Below are positions 7,271-14,531 of a DNA stretch of 15,796 nt, in pieces (position 1 is the stretch's first letter; each line of letters begins with the position of its first letter). The DNA comes from Pseudonocardiaceae bacterium (GTDB lineage Bacteria > Actinomycetota > Actinomycetes > Mycobacteriales > Pseudonocardiaceae): positions 1-15,796 of the forward strand of contig JAICSB010000030.1 in NCBI GenBank assembly GCA_025937115.1, written 5' to 3'. The notes beneath the pieces were generated by a model. The model saw only the letters and a program-made list of their open reading frames with translations, was not told the DNA's origin and did not search any database. The position numbers were made by a program, and so were the translations under genes.

Positions 7271-8470
7271 ATGTCCGGCAAGCATCGTCGCTTCATCCCG
7301 CACCGTCGACGCCGCGCCGTCACCGTCACCGGTGCAACGCTGGCCGCTGGCGGTCTCCTTGCGGGCACCGCCTCCGCAGCCCCGGACGTCAACTGGGACG
7401 CGGTTGCGGCGTGTGAGTCCGGCGGGAACTGGGCCACGAACACCGGAAACGGCTTCTACGGCGGCCTGCAGTACACGTTGAGCACCTGGCACGCCAACGG
7501 TGGCGTGGGTAACCCCGCCACTGCGAGCCGGGAGCAGCAGATCTCCGTGGCGCAGCGCGTTCTGGCGACCCAAGGGATCGGCGCGTGGCCGGTCTGCGGA
7601 CGTCACGCCAACGATAGTGCCCCTGCTGCCCCGGCCAGACACGCTGCTCCAGCGGAACCAAAGCACGCCGCGCCATCCGCCCCTGCAGCGCCGCCCGCCG
7701 CCCCTGCACCCACGCCCGCGTTGCCAGCGCAGACCGGCCCCACCATCGATTACGTAGTTGCCGCCGGCGACACCTTGGCGCAGATCGCCACTGCGCAATC
7801 CGTACCCGGTGGGTGGCAGCAGATCTACGACGCCAACCGGGACACGATCGGCGACCCGAACGTCATCGTCGTCGGCCAGCACCTGAAGGTCCCCGATGGT
7901 GCGGCGTCAGGAGTACCCGCGGCGACCCCACCGGCTCTCGCTTCGGTCATGAAGCTCGCTGACACGGCGGCTCGGGCCATCACCCCGGCACCGGCACCTG
8001 CCCCTGCCGCCACACTCCCGGCTGCCGAAGTACCCGCGGCGGCCAAGGCCCCTGTCACGGCGCCCGCCCAGGCGCCCGCCGAGGCACCCGCGGCTGCCAA
8101 AGCACCCGCATCGTTCACGATGAAGGTCGCGGCCCGCGCGGTCACCGCCGCACTAGCTCAGCAGGGCACGCCCTACGTGTACGGCGGCGCCGCTCCGGGT
8201 GGCTTCGATTGCAGCGGGCTAGTGCAGTGGATCTACAAGCAGGTCGGGATCACCCTGCCGCGCACCGCCGCGGCGCAGTCCACCGCCGGGCATCCAGTCA
8301 GCCTCAACGAGCTGCAACCCGGCGACCTGCTCTTCTTCTACAAACCAGTGGATCATGTCGTCATCTACGTCGGAAACGGCAAGATCGCCGAAGCGTCCCA
8401 ACCCGGCCAACCGATCCATGTACGAACCATGTATCTCAACGGCTTCGTCGGAGCACGCCGGATCGTCTGA
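7271..8470 (+). CDS. Secreted Rpf-LysM-NlpC/P60 peptidoglycan hydrolase
   Basis: A 399-residue exported wall hydrolase with two catalytic activities. Seen in order: Arg-rich signal peptide with likely cleavage after TASA (36); resuscitation-promoting-factor (lysozyme-like) domain about 39-110, with catalytic Glu49 in AACESGGNW and the Cys48/Cys109 pair; Ala/Pro linker; LysM (158-208, [13 protein letters not shown] ... VGQHLKVP); a second Ala/Pro/Lys linker (210-283); NlpC/P60 peptidase (286-399) with Cys314 in FDCSGLVQW, His362 in DHVVIYVG and Glu374, matching the spacing of the RipA Cys-His-Glu triad. Rpf domains cut glycan strands and NlpC/P60 domains cut stem peptides. In M. tuberculosis these activities sit on separate interacting proteins (RpfB and RipA); here they are one chain. 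GGTAGG lies 7 bases before the ATG. The gene sits directly upstream of the mprA operator, consistent with envelope-stress context. Confidence 0.92.
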   Translation: MSGKHRRFIPHRRRRAVTVTGATLAAGGLLAGTASAAPDVNWDAVAACESGGNWATNTGNGFYGGLQYTLSTWHANGGVGNPATASREQQISVAQRVLATQGIGAWPVCGRHANDSAPAAPARHAAPAEPKHAAPSAPAAPPAAPAPTPALPAQTGPTIDYVVAAGDTLAQIATAQSVPGGWQQIYDANRDTIGDPNVIVVGQHLKVPDGAASGVPAATPPALASVMKLADTAARAITPAPAPAPAATLPAAEVPAAAKAPVTAPAQAPAEAPAAAKAPASFTMKVAARAVTAALAQQGTPYVYGGAAPGGFDCSGLVQWIYKQVGITLPRTAAAQSTAGHPVSLNELQPGDLLFFYKPVDHVVIYVGNGKIAEASQPGQPIHVRTMYLNGFVGARRIV

Positions 8471-8472
8471 CC

Positions 8473-8522
8473 TCACTCGGTCGTCTAAGGTCGCTCTCAG
8501 GCGGGGGGTCCACACTAGGCGG
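8473..8522 (+). promoter_or_regulatory. Probable MprA operator and leaderless mprA promoter
   Basis: Three 7-bp elements in 11-bp register: TCACTCG (8473-8479), TCTAAGG (8484-8490), TCTCAGG (8495-8501). They are followed by exactly 21 bases to ATG 8523. The hexamer CACACT (8511-8516) occupies -12 to -7 if transcription starts at the A of ATG, keeping the key A(-11) and T(-7). The half-site pattern, register and spacing recur before pepD. MprA is known to bind direct repeats upstream of mprA and pepD in mycobacteria, and OmpR/PhoB-type regulators favour 11-bp tandem sites overlapping -35. No ribosome-binding site at normal spacing is present, in line with a leaderless mRNA. Confidence 0.65.
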
Positions 8523-9218
8523 ATGCGCATCCTCGTAGTCGATGACGACCGGGCGGTCCGGGAGTCGCTGCGCCGGTCGTTGCAGTTCAACGGCTACACC
8601 GTGCAGCTTGCCGGGGACGGGCAGCAAGCCATCGAAGTCGTAGCGACGCAGCGACCGGACGCGATGGTTCTCGACGTCATGATGCCCCGGGTAGACGGCC
8701 TGGAAGTGTGCCGACGGCTCCGCGGTACCGGCGATGATCTCCCGATACTGGTCCTCACCGCCCGGGATGCGGTCTCCGACCGGGTCGCCGGGTTGGACGC
8801 CGGCGCGGACGATTACCTGCCCAAGCCATTCGCGCTGGAGGAGCTGCTCGCTCGGTTGCGGGCCCTGCTTCGGCGCTCTCCGGACAGCGTCGGGACGGCC
8901 GGCATCACCGCGACCACGCTGGAGTTCGCCGATCTCGTCTTAGACCAGGGCACCCGCGAGGTGACCCGGGGCACCCGCCGGATCAGCCTGACCCGCACCG
9001 AGTTCAGCCTGCTGGAGCTGTTTATGCGACACCCCCGGCAGGTGCTCACCCGCGGCCGGATCCTGGAGGACGTCTGGGGCTATGACTTCCCCACCTCGGG
9101 CAACGCACTGGAGGTCTACGTCGGCTACCTGCGGCGCAAGACCGAAGCGGGCGGTGAGCCGAGACTGATCCATACCATGCGCGGCGTGGGCTACGCATTG
9201 CGGGTGACGCCTCCGTGA
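8523..9218 (+). CDS. mprA: Response regulator MprA (OmpR/PhoB family)
   Basis: A 231-residue two-component response regulator controlling envelope-stress genes. Receiver domain 1-115: acidic pocket Asp7-Asp8, phospho-acceptor Asp51 in [12 protein letters not shown], Thr79 and Lys101 in DDYLPKPF. Winged-helix effector domain about 130-228: [53 protein letters not shown]. The open frame extends upstream to 8355 inside the preceding gene, but the conserved start MRILVVDDD fixes ATG 8523. Its TGA overlaps the GTG of the kinase gene (GTGA), the standard coupling of regulator and sensor. Followed by mprB and pepD as in M. tuberculosis Rv0981-Rv0983, where MprA responds to envelope stress and acts on pepD and sigma-factor genes. 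The operator in front of its own gene suggests autoregulation. Confidence 0.92.
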   Translation: MRILVVDDDRAVRESLRRSLQFNGYTVQLAGDGQQAIEVVATQRPDAMVLDVMMPRVDGLEVCRRLRGTGDDLPILVLTARDAVSDRVAGLDAGADDYLPKPFALEELLARLRALLRRSPDSVGTAGITATTLEFADLVLDQGTREVTRGTRRISLTRTEFSLLELFMRHPRQVLTRGRILEDVWGYDFPTSGNALEVYVGYLRRKTEAGGEPRLIHTMRGVGYALRVTPP

Positions 9219-10606
9219 CACAGCCGGCCGACCCGAACTTCGGGAATCGGCGGATGTCGCTGCGCACCAGAGTCACCGGGTTGGCCGCAGTGTGCGTCGG
9301 AACCGCCGTGGCACTGGTGTCGCTCGCGGGCTACTTCACGGTGCGCACCAGCCTCTACGATCAGCTCGACACCACGCTGCTGCAGCGCGCCGATTCGCTG
9401 CGCAGCACACTGGCCAACGCCGAGCAACTAGGCGGCATACCCGCCAGTTTCTTCAGCGCGGCCGACATCCGGGTCGGCCTGCTCGACGGCCGCACCGGCC
9501 AAAGCGTGGTCGGCGGGGACCTGGAGCTGGGTCCGCAGGAGCTCGCGGTGGCGCGTGGCGAGCAATCCGAATCGTTGCGCACCGATAAGGCGCGGGACCT
9601 GCGCGTCGCCGCCGTGACCGCGGGGCCGGATGCCGCGCTGGTGGTGGCCAGCGGCTTGGATACCACCCGGATCACCCTGTCCCGACTCGGTCTGGTCTTC
9701 ATCCTGGTGGGAGGAGCTGGCGTGCTGCTGGCCGCGGCTGCGGGAACCGCGGTCGCCCAGGGCGGTTTGCGCCCGGTGCAACGACTCACCGAGGCGACCG
9801 AGCGGATCGCCCGCACCGGTGATCTGCAACCGATCGCCATCTCCGGCGACGACGAACTCGCCCGGCTCACGGGCAGCTTCAACAGCATGCTCGCCGCGCT
9901 GGCCGAGTCGCAGGAACGCCAGCGCCGGCTGGTCGCCGATGCCGGCCATGAGTTGCGCACCCCGCTGACCTCGTTGCGCACCAACCTGGAGCTGCTGGCC
10001 GCCTCCGATCGCCCGGACGCTCCTTCACTGTCCGAACAGGACCGCAAGGAGATCTCCGGCGACGTGCGGGCCCAGGTGGAGGAGCTGTCCACACTGGTCG
10101 GAGACATCGTCGAGCTGGCCCGCGAGGACGCCCCTCAGGTGGTGCACGAACCGGTCGAGCTTGCCGATGTCGTCGAGCGGGCGTTGGCCCGGGCGGCCCG
10201 CCGGGCGCCGGGAGTCCACTTCGAGGTCGACCTTGTTCCATGGAGCCTGCTCGGTGACGCCAACGCTCTGGAACGCGCCGTGCTCAACCTGCTCGACAAT
10301 GCTGTCAAATGGAGCCCTACCGGCGCGACCGTCACCGCCCGGTTGGCGCCGACCGGACGGGGTACTGCCGCGGTCGACATTGCCGACGCCGGACCTGGCG
10401 TCGCCGACGCCGACCTGCCCTATATCTTCGAGCGGTTCTATCGCTCGTCGGACGCGCGTACCTTGCCCGGGTCGGGGCTCGGACTGGCCATCGTGGCGCA
10501 GGTCGCCGCCCGTCACGAAGGTACGGTGCGGGCCAGGAAAAGCCTCGCGGGCGGGATGCTGATGACCCTCGAGCTACCCGGTCGACCATCCACCCATCAC
10601 CCTTAA
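9215..10606 (+). CDS. mprB: Sensor histidine kinase MprB
   Basis: A 463-residue membrane kinase, partner of MprA. Layout: TM1 about 21-43; extracytoplasmic sensor about 44-155; TM2 about 156-180; HAMP about 181-235; HisKA with phospho-acceptor His245 in [12 protein letters not shown]; HATPase with N-box [10 protein letters not shown] (Asn362), G1 DAGPGV (391-396), F-box YIFERFYR and G2 GSGLGL (419-424). GTG 9215 overlaps the mprA stop (GTGA). In mycobacteria MprB senses surface stress and is held off by DnaK binding its extracellular domain; whether that applies here cannot be seen. The stop codon TAA (10604-10606) lies within the first half-site of the operator for pepD. Length and motif order are normal for the family. 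Confidence 0.92.
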   Translation: MTQPADPNFGNRRMSLRTRVTGLAAVCVGTAVALVSLAGYFTVRTSLYDQLDTTLLQRADSLRSTLANAEQLGGIPASFFSAADIRVGLLDGRTGQSVVGGDLELGPQELAVARGEQSESLRTDKARDLRVAAVTAGPDAALVVASGLDTTRITLSRLGLVFILVGGAGVLLAAAAGTAVAQGGLRPVQRLTEATERIARTGDLQPIAISGDDELARLTGSFNSMLAALAESQERQRRLVADAGHELRTPLTSLRTNLELLAASDRPDAPSLSEQDRKEISGDVRAQVEELSTLVGDIVELAREDAPQVVHEPVELADVVERALARAARRAPGVHFEVDLVPWSLLGDANALERAVLNLLDNAVKWSPTGATVTARLAPTGRGTAAVDIADAGPGVADADLPYIFERFYRSSDARTLPGSGLGLAIVAQVAARHEGTVRARKSLAGGMLMTLELPGRPSTHHP

Positions 10607-10651
10607 GGTGCCTCATATGCCCCTCTCAGGAATCCAGGACACCCTAGAGAT
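10602..10651 (+). promoter_or_regulatory. Probable MprA operator and leaderless pepD promoter
   Basis: Three elements in 11-bp register: CTTAAGG (10602-10608), TCATATG (10613-10619), TCTCAGG (10624-10630). The last is identical to the proximal element before mprA and is likewise exactly 21 bases from the start codon (10652). CACCCT (10640-10645) sits at -12 to -7 relative to the ATG, matching CACACT at the same place before mprA; CTAG follows in both. The site begins inside the mprB stop codon. No convincing ribosome-binding site lies before pepD, so a leaderless transcript is likely. Confidence 0.65.
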
Positions 10652-11908
10652 ATGACCGATGAGACGCCGCGCCCAGCACAACCCGGTGATCCGGGCGGAT
10701 ACCCCTCGCCCTGGGCACCCACCGGTCAACCGGGGTCGTCGTGGCAGCCGGGGCAACAGCATTCCCCGCCCACCGCCCCGATCGGGATGCCGCTCGCAGG
10801 TGACTCACGACCGCGTCGCGGTGGGCCCGTTGTCGGAGCCGTCGTGCTGTCGCTGATCGTGGGCCTGGTCGCCGGAGGTGTCGGTGGCGCCGTCGGCTAT
10901 GAGCTGGCCAGTAGCGGGTCGCAGGCCACCAGCGCGCTGGACTTGCCCGCGCCGGGTGCCGTGCCGATCGCTAACCTCCCGGCTGGGTCGGTCGAGCAGG
11001 TGGCGCAGAAGGTGACGCCCAGCGTGGTCCAGCTCCGGGTCCACGGATCCCAGATAGCTGCCGAGGGCAGTGGAATCGTGCTCAGCGCCGACGGACTGAT
11101 CCTCACCAACAACCACGTGGTGGAACCAGCCGCGACTGGCGGCCAGCTTGCCGCCGTGTTGCAGGACGGCCGCTCGGTGCCGGTCCAGATCGTCGGTAGG
11201 GCGCCGACCTTCGACCTCGCGGTGGTGCGGGCCCAGGGCGTCAACGGCCTGACCCCGGCTGCGCTGGGGACCTCCGGCACTGTGCGGGTCGGCCAGGAAG
11301 TAGTGGCGGTCGGCTCGCCACTGGGCCTGTCTGGCACCGTGACCAGCGGCATCATCAGCGCGCTGGACCGCCCGGTACGGGCCGGAGGTGAGGGTAGCGG
11401 GCAGGACACCGTGCTGGACGCGATCCAGACCGACGCCGCCATCAACCCAGGTAACTCTGGTGGCCCGCTGACCGACATGCAGGGCCGGGTGATCGCCATC
11501 AACACCGCCATCGCCTCGCTCAGCTCCGGTGGCGGGCAGGTGGGCTCAATCGGGTTGGGCTTCGCGATCCCCATCGATCAGGCCAGGCGGATCGCTAATG
11601 AGCTCGTCCACACCGGTCAGGCCACTTCGGCGATCCTCGGGGTGACAGTCCCCGCTGGCCAGCCGGAGGACGGCGCAGCCACGGTCCAGCAGGTCACGCC
11701 AGGTGGCGCCGCTGCCGCTGCCGGCATCCAGTCCGGCGACAAGATCACCAAGGTGGGTGACCGGGTGATCGACAGTGGCGATGCGCTCGTTGCGGCCATC
11801 CGCTCACACTCACCGGGTTCCCAGATCACCCTCACGATCAAGGGCGCGGGCGGCGCCACTCGGCAGGTCCAGGCGACCCTGGGTAGCCAGCAGGTCGGTA
11901 CCCGCTGA
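10652..11908 (+). CDS. pepD: Membrane-anchored HtrA/DegP-type serine protease PepD
   Basis: A 418-residue S1C protease with PDZ domain, cleaving or refolding damaged extracytoplasmic proteins. Layout: disordered Pro/Gly/Gln-rich cytoplasmic region 1-55; one membrane helix about 59-83; trypsin-like domain about 113-320 with the triad His155 (LTNNHVVEP), Asp188 (TFDLAVV) and Ser269 (NPGNSGGPL); PDZ about 328-411 (ILGVTVPAG, VTPGGAAAAAGIQSGDKI). ANLPAGSVEQVAQKVTPSVV (107-126) corresponds to a highly conserved block of M. tuberculosis PepD (Rv0983). Position after mprAB and the matching operator make MprA control very likely. It follows mprB by 45 bases but has its own promoter-like site. Length is slightly shorter than the mycobacterial protein, mainly in the N-terminal tail. 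Confidence 0.92.
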   Translation: MTDETPRPAQPGDPGGYPSPWAPTGQPGSSWQPGQQHSPPTAPIGMPLAGDSRPRRGGPVVGAVVLSLIVGLVAGGVGGAVGYELASSGSQATSALDLPAPGAVPIANLPAGSVEQVAQKVTPSVVQLRVHGSQIAAEGSGIVLSADGLILTNNHVVEPAATGGQLAAVLQDGRSVPVQIVGRAPTFDLAVVRAQGVNGLTPAALGTSGTVRVGQEVVAVGSPLGLSGTVTSGIISALDRPVRAGGEGSGQDTVLDAIQTDAAINPGNSGGPLTDMQGRVIAINTAIASLSSGGGQVGSIGLGFAIPIDQARRIANELVHTGQATSAILGVTVPAGQPEDGAATVQQVTPGGAAAAAGIQSGDKITKVGDRVIDSGDALVAAIRSHSPGSQITLTIKGAGGATRQVQATLGSQQVGTR

Positions 11909-11975
11909 AGAGGCTGCCGACGACTGCGCGGGCCCGGAGATCGAGACCTGTTTCTCGGCTCGGAGAGCCTCCGGC

Positions 11976-11988
11976 TACGGTGCTCGGC
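11976..11988 (+). promoter_or_regulatory. Candidate leaderless promoter of moaB2 (-10 TACGGT)
   Basis: TACGGT (11976-11981) fits TANNNT and stands 7 bases before ATG 11989, the spacing expected when transcription begins at the start codon. No ribosome-binding site precedes the ATG. A -35 element is not evident. Confidence 0.4.
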
Positions 11989-12489
11989 ATGGAACACAGC
12001 GTGCGCAGCCTGGGTCGGGCTCTCGTCGTGGTCGTCGACGACCGGGTGGTGCATGGTGAGCGCGGGGACGCAACTGGTCCGCTGGTCACCGAGCTCCTCG
12101 AGGAGGCCGGCTTCGTCGTCGACGGCTCGGTGGTAGTGGCGGGCGAGTCGGTGGACATCCGAAATGCGCTGAACACGGCGGTCATCGGTGGCGTGGACCT
12201 GGTGGTCACTGTCGGTGGTACCGGGGTGTCACCGAGAGACGTCACCCCGGACGCTACGGCTGGCGTGCTGGACCGCCCGATACCGGGTATTGCGGAGGCC
12301 ATCCGTGCCTCTGGGCTCGCAGCCGGCGCCGTGGACGCGGGTCTGTCCCGCGGGCTGGCCGGGGTCTCGGGAAGCACCCTGGTCGTGAACCTGGCGGCGT
12401 CTCGGGCGGCGGTCCGGGACGGGATGGCGACTCTCACCCCGCTGGTCGGACGGGTGATCGAAGAGCTGTCCTGGCCAAACCAGGACTGA
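11989..12489 (+). CDS. moaB2: MoaB/Mog-family molybdopterin-binding protein MoaB2
   Basis: A 166-residue protein of the MoaB/MogA (MoCF) fold, implicated in adenylylation of molybdopterin during molybdenum cofactor synthesis. Seen: GRALVVVVDDRVVHG, DIRNALNTAVIGGVDLVV (with the next residues TVGGTGVSPRD, the family GGTG loop with its conserved Asp), GIAEAIRASGL, LSRGLAGVSGSTLVVNL. Wording and position match M. tuberculosis MoaB2 (Rv0984) after pepD. GTG 11980 is an alternative start three codons earlier; ATG 11989 agrees with the mycobacterial start. The function of MoaB2 in this stress locus is not explained by the cofactor pathway, since no other moa gene is in the window. Cytoplasmic. Confidence 0.88.
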   Translation: MEHSVRSLGRALVVVVDDRVVHGERGDATGPLVTELLEEAGFVVDGSVVVAGESVDIRNALNTAVIGGVDLVVTVGGTGVSPRDVTPDATAGVLDRPIPGIAEAIRASGLAAGAVDAGLSRGLAGVSGSTLVVNLAASRAAVRDGMATLTPLVGRVIEELSWPNQD

Positions 12490-12521
12490 GCGCCCCGCAG
12501 GAGCGCTGGCCACCACCACGA

Positions 12522-12551
12522 CGGGCCCGAACGGTCGGCGTTGCGGGCCCG
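12522..12551. terminator. Bidirectional hairpin between convergent genes
   Basis: CGGGCCCG (12522-12529) and CGGGCCCG (12544-12551) form a perfect 8-bp stem with a 14-base loop between the stop of moaB2 (+) and the stop of the minus-strand gene ending at 12566. There is no T-run; this is typical of actinobacterial convergent ends. Confidence 0.55.
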
Positions 12552-12565
12552 CGGGGCGGGGCGGT

Positions 12566-13006
12566 TCAGTGGCTCCCACCTACCTTGCCGTTACGGCTCA
12601 GGACATTGCTCACGCTCTCCAGCTGATCGTGGTAACGGCCACCGGTGGCCTTGTCCGCCGTAAAGACCGCGGCCCCGACGAGCTCGACGGCCATGCCGGT
12701 GACCTTCTCGACGAGTGGCCCGGCCTTCTCCTTCGCTTGATCCAGGATCGGGCCTGCGGTCACCGATATCTTCTCGGCGTACGGGCCAGCCTTGTTGATT
12801 GCTTGCTCGACCATCGGGCCGGCCAGATCCTTGGCCATGTGGATGAACGGGTCAGCCTGTTCCTTGGCCTGTTCGACGTAGGGGGCGGCCTTTTCCATGG
12901 CCTTCTCTACGAGCGGGGTGGCCTTCTCGATGGCCTGCGCAACGACAGGGCTGGCCAGGGTGATGACGGGACCGGCCGCGTCCTTGATTTTGTCCACTAG
13001 ACTCAT
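12566..13006 (-). CDS. Small protein of eight 11-residue amphipathic repeats with MT0933-like C-terminus
   Basis: A 146-residue soluble protein, no signal peptide or membrane segment. Residues 18-105 are eight exact 11-residue units, each beginning A-x-P: ASP18, ATP29, AAP40, ADP51, AGP62, AGP73, AGP84, AGP95. The consensus is A-x-P-hydrophobic-V-E-K/Q-A-x-E-K. An 11-residue (hendecad) period gives long amphipathic helices like those of group 3 LEA proteins, apolipoproteins and synucleins, although a Pro in every unit is unusual. The tail about 113-140 (AVFTADKATGGRYHDQLESV) resembles the small actinobacterial Rv0909/MT0933-type antitoxin-like family. The start follows GGAAGG by 8 bases. Membrane or protein association, or desiccation/osmotic protection, are guesses consistent with the neighbouring MscL. 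No toxin gene is adjacent. Real gene, unknown function. Confidence 0.75.
   Translation of the reverse strand: MSLVDKIKDAAGPVITLASPVVAQAIEKATPLVEKAMEKAAPYVEQAKEQADPFIHMAKDLAGPMVEQAINKAGPYAEKISVTAGPILDQAKEKAGPLVEKVTGMAVELVGAAVFTADKATGGRYHDQLESVSNVLSRNGKVGGSH
12692..12955 (-). repeat. Eight tandem 33-bp coding units (hendecad repeat)
   Basis: Codes for residues 18-105 of the minus-strand gene as eight units of exactly 33 bp with no insertions. The units are diverged at DNA level but keep Ala-x-Pro at each start. Confidence 0.75.
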
Positions 13007-13138
13007 GGTGGGAGCCTTCCGTTTGCGAGATGGGGACTGTGTTACGCAGTCATGAACTACATCCTGGCACTGGGATCCGGTAGCGGGAAGTGATCGGCCC
13101 TGGCCGGCCCGGGCCATCACGCGGTAGGGGAGGGTGTC

Positions 13139-13309
13139 ATCACACGCGCGGGTGCGGCTGACCGCAATACAAGGCTGGATCTCGTGTTCGGGGACGTGCT
13201 GCCCGAGAGTACCGCAGACGACCAGCCCTGGTTGGCGGATTCGGAGTCTGACGAGCGCGACCAGTGGCTGCAAGACAATCGCCCCCCGCACCATGACGCC
13301 AGCTGGTGA
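13139..13309 (+). CDS. Small conserved-type actinobacterial protein (FGDVLP ... NRPPHH), start uncertain
   Basis: The frame ending at TGA 13307-13309 encodes an acidic peptide with RLDLVFGDVLPES, DQWLQDNRPPHH and C-terminal DASW. The pairing of FGDVLP with a NRPPHH-like tail is something I recall from small uncharacterised actinobacterial proteins. The problem is its start: the frame is open from 13094, but the only standard start codon near the expected N-terminus is GTG 13184, which would begin inside the conserved LVFGDVLP. A strong AGGGGAGG (13126-13133) is placed for initiation at about 13139, where the in-frame codon is ATC. Either a rare ATC start, a small indel, or a 41-residue product from GTG 13184 (13184-13309) is possible. 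Its stop directly abuts the mscL stop. Function unknown. Confidence 0.55.
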   Translation: MTRAGAADRNTRLDLVFGDVLPESTADDQPWLADSESDERDQWLQDNRPPHHDASW

Positions 13310-13693
13310 TCAGCTCCGCCGCTGGGCTTGCAGCAGGTCGCGAATCTCCACCAGCAGTTCCGCCTCGCTCGGCAGAGCAAGTTCCTCCACAACAGGTTTG
13401 GAGTACCGGCTCAGCAGCCTGCCCATCGGCACGACGACAAGGAAGTAGACTATCGCGGCGGTGATCAAGAAGGTGATGACCGCGCCGATGAACACCCCGT
13501 AGCTGAACACCTGGCCGCTGACGGTGAACTTACCGCCTACCTCGCCGCCTCCGGTGAATACCGCGATCAGCGGGGTGATGAAGGAATCGGTGAATTGCTT
13601 GACCAGCGCAACGAACGCGGTGCCGATCACCACCGCGACCGCGAGGTCGATGATATTGCCGCGGAGAATGAAGTCGCGGAACCCCTTGAGCAT
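13310..13693 (-). CDS. mscL: Large-conductance mechanosensitive channel MscL
   Basis: A 127-residue channel subunit that opens under membrane tension to release solutes on hypo-osmotic shock; homopentamer in the inner membrane. Seen: the hallmark N-terminus MLKGFRDFILRGNIIDLAVAVV (as MLKGFRDFILRGN plus TM1 IIDLAVAVVIGTAFVALV, 14-31), the periplasmic loop (about 45-62), TM2 (about 65-90, GVFIGAVITFLITAAIVYFLVV) and a charged C-terminal helix EELALPSEAELLVEIRDLL (split about 103-121). Length is close to M. tuberculosis MscL (Rv0985c), which likewise follows moaB2. A GGGGGG sequence precedes the ATG by a few bases. It lies 46 bases downstream of the SAF-domain gene and is probably co-transcribed with it. 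Confidence 0.95.
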   Translation of the reverse strand: MLKGFRDFILRGNIIDLAVAVVIGTAFVALVKQFTDSFITPLIAVFTGGGEVGGKFTVSGQVFSYGVFIGAVITFLITAAIVYFLVVVPMGRLLSRYSKPVVEELALPSEAELLVEIRDLLQAQRRS

Positions 13694-13739
13694 GTGCCCC
13701 CCATGGTCAACTCAAGCTATGCGTCGCGTAACCGCTCCG

Positions 13740-14420
13740 TCAGTAGACGGTAACGGTCAGGGTCTGGGAAATCGAGGCTGCCGCGACCCGGGTCGCGGCA
13801 ACATGATCGAGTGCCACCAGCACCAGGTGGCCGTCGTGCTCCCCGCCGCGGGCGCCGGCTTCGAGGACCGCAAGCACCCGCGCGGCGCGGGCCAGCACCA
13901 CTGGCTCGTCCTGCCGTTCGCCGACCGTCACGACGTCGACCGTGGCACCGGGACGCAGCAGCGCGGCGACGCCCGGATCCGCGAGCCGCAGCGGAACGCT
14001 CACCGTGTCCTGCTTCGTCGAGATCGCCCGGGTGAGATCGGGGCCGGTGAGCCGTACATCGGTCAGCGGTTCACCACGGCGGACCGGCGCGGCCAGCGTC
14101 CGGCCCAGCACCGCGGCCGGAACCCGAACGGCGCCGTCGGGTACCACCTGTTCGGGTAGTCCGCGCAGGGTGACCTGGCTTGCCCCGAGCACGGTGCCCG
14201 CCGCCAGATCCCGGGCAGCGACCACCACCGCATCGTCGGCGGAGCTTGCTGGACCCGGCATCAATGCCAGCACCGCCGCGACGACGACGAACACCGCGGC
14301 GACTGCCCGACGTAGTAATAGAGTCCGACCGAAATCGAACTGGTGCTGCAGCGCCTCCCACCGCTGCCACAGCACCGGCGCTAACGCATGCGGGCCGCGG
14401 CGGTGCTGCCATGGTTCCAT
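13740..14420 (-). CDS. SAF-domain (CpaB/RcpC-like) membrane protein
   Basis: A 226-residue single-pass protein. Seen: cytoplasmic N-terminus (1-36), membrane helix about 38-56, then an SAF domain about 64-125 (VVVAARDLAAGTVLGASQV, VLGRTLAAPVRRGEPLT) and an RcpC-like region 133-226 (TVSVPLRLADPGVAALLRPG, VDVVTVG). SAF domains of CpaB/RcpC occur in Flp pilus assembly, where the protein works in the periplasm near the secretin, but no pilus genes are present here and Gram-positive actinobacteria lack that secretin. Its location beside mscL and the Ruc-type gene seems conserved in this group, from memory. GGGAGG stands 6 bases before the ATG. Immediately upstream lies a perfect 10-bp inverted repeat that could control it. 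Specific role unknown. Confidence 0.8.
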   Translation of the reverse strand: MEPWQHRRGPHALAPVLWQRWEALQHQFDFGRTLLLRRAVAAVFVVVAAVLALMPGPASSADDAVVVAARDLAAGTVLGASQVTLRGLPEQVVPDGAVRVPAAVLGRTLAAPVRRGEPLTDVRLTGPDLTRAISTKQDTVSVPLRLADPGVAALLRPGATVDVVTVGERQDEPVVLARAARVLAVLEAGARGGEHDGHLVLVALDHVAATRVAAASISQTLTVTVY

Positions 14421-14430
14421 GCCAGCCTCC

Positions 14431-14468
14431 CGATCTTGTCGTCACTATCGCGACGTTAGACAAGATCG
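14431..14468 (-). promoter_or_regulatory. 10-bp perfect inverted repeat next to the SAF gene ribosome-binding site
   Basis: CGATCTTGTC (14431-14440) and GACAAGATCG (14459-14468) are perfect reverse complements with an 18-base spacer, placed directly before the GGGAGG of the SAF-domain gene. In RNA it would form a hairpin next to the Shine-Dalgarno; in DNA it could be a repressor operator. It could also end transcription from the upstream gene, but there is no T-run. Confidence 0.5.
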
Positions 14469-14531
14469 GTGGCGGCTGCCGATGCCGCGCGGGTTGTGGA
14501 CGGCCGGGCGGCTGTGGATAACTGGGCTAGA

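Noticed and set aside
12566..13006. Type II toxin-antitoxin pair suggested by the MT0933-like tail
   Set aside because: No toxin-like gene is adjacent; the neighbours are moaB2 on the opposite strand and the small FGDVLP gene.
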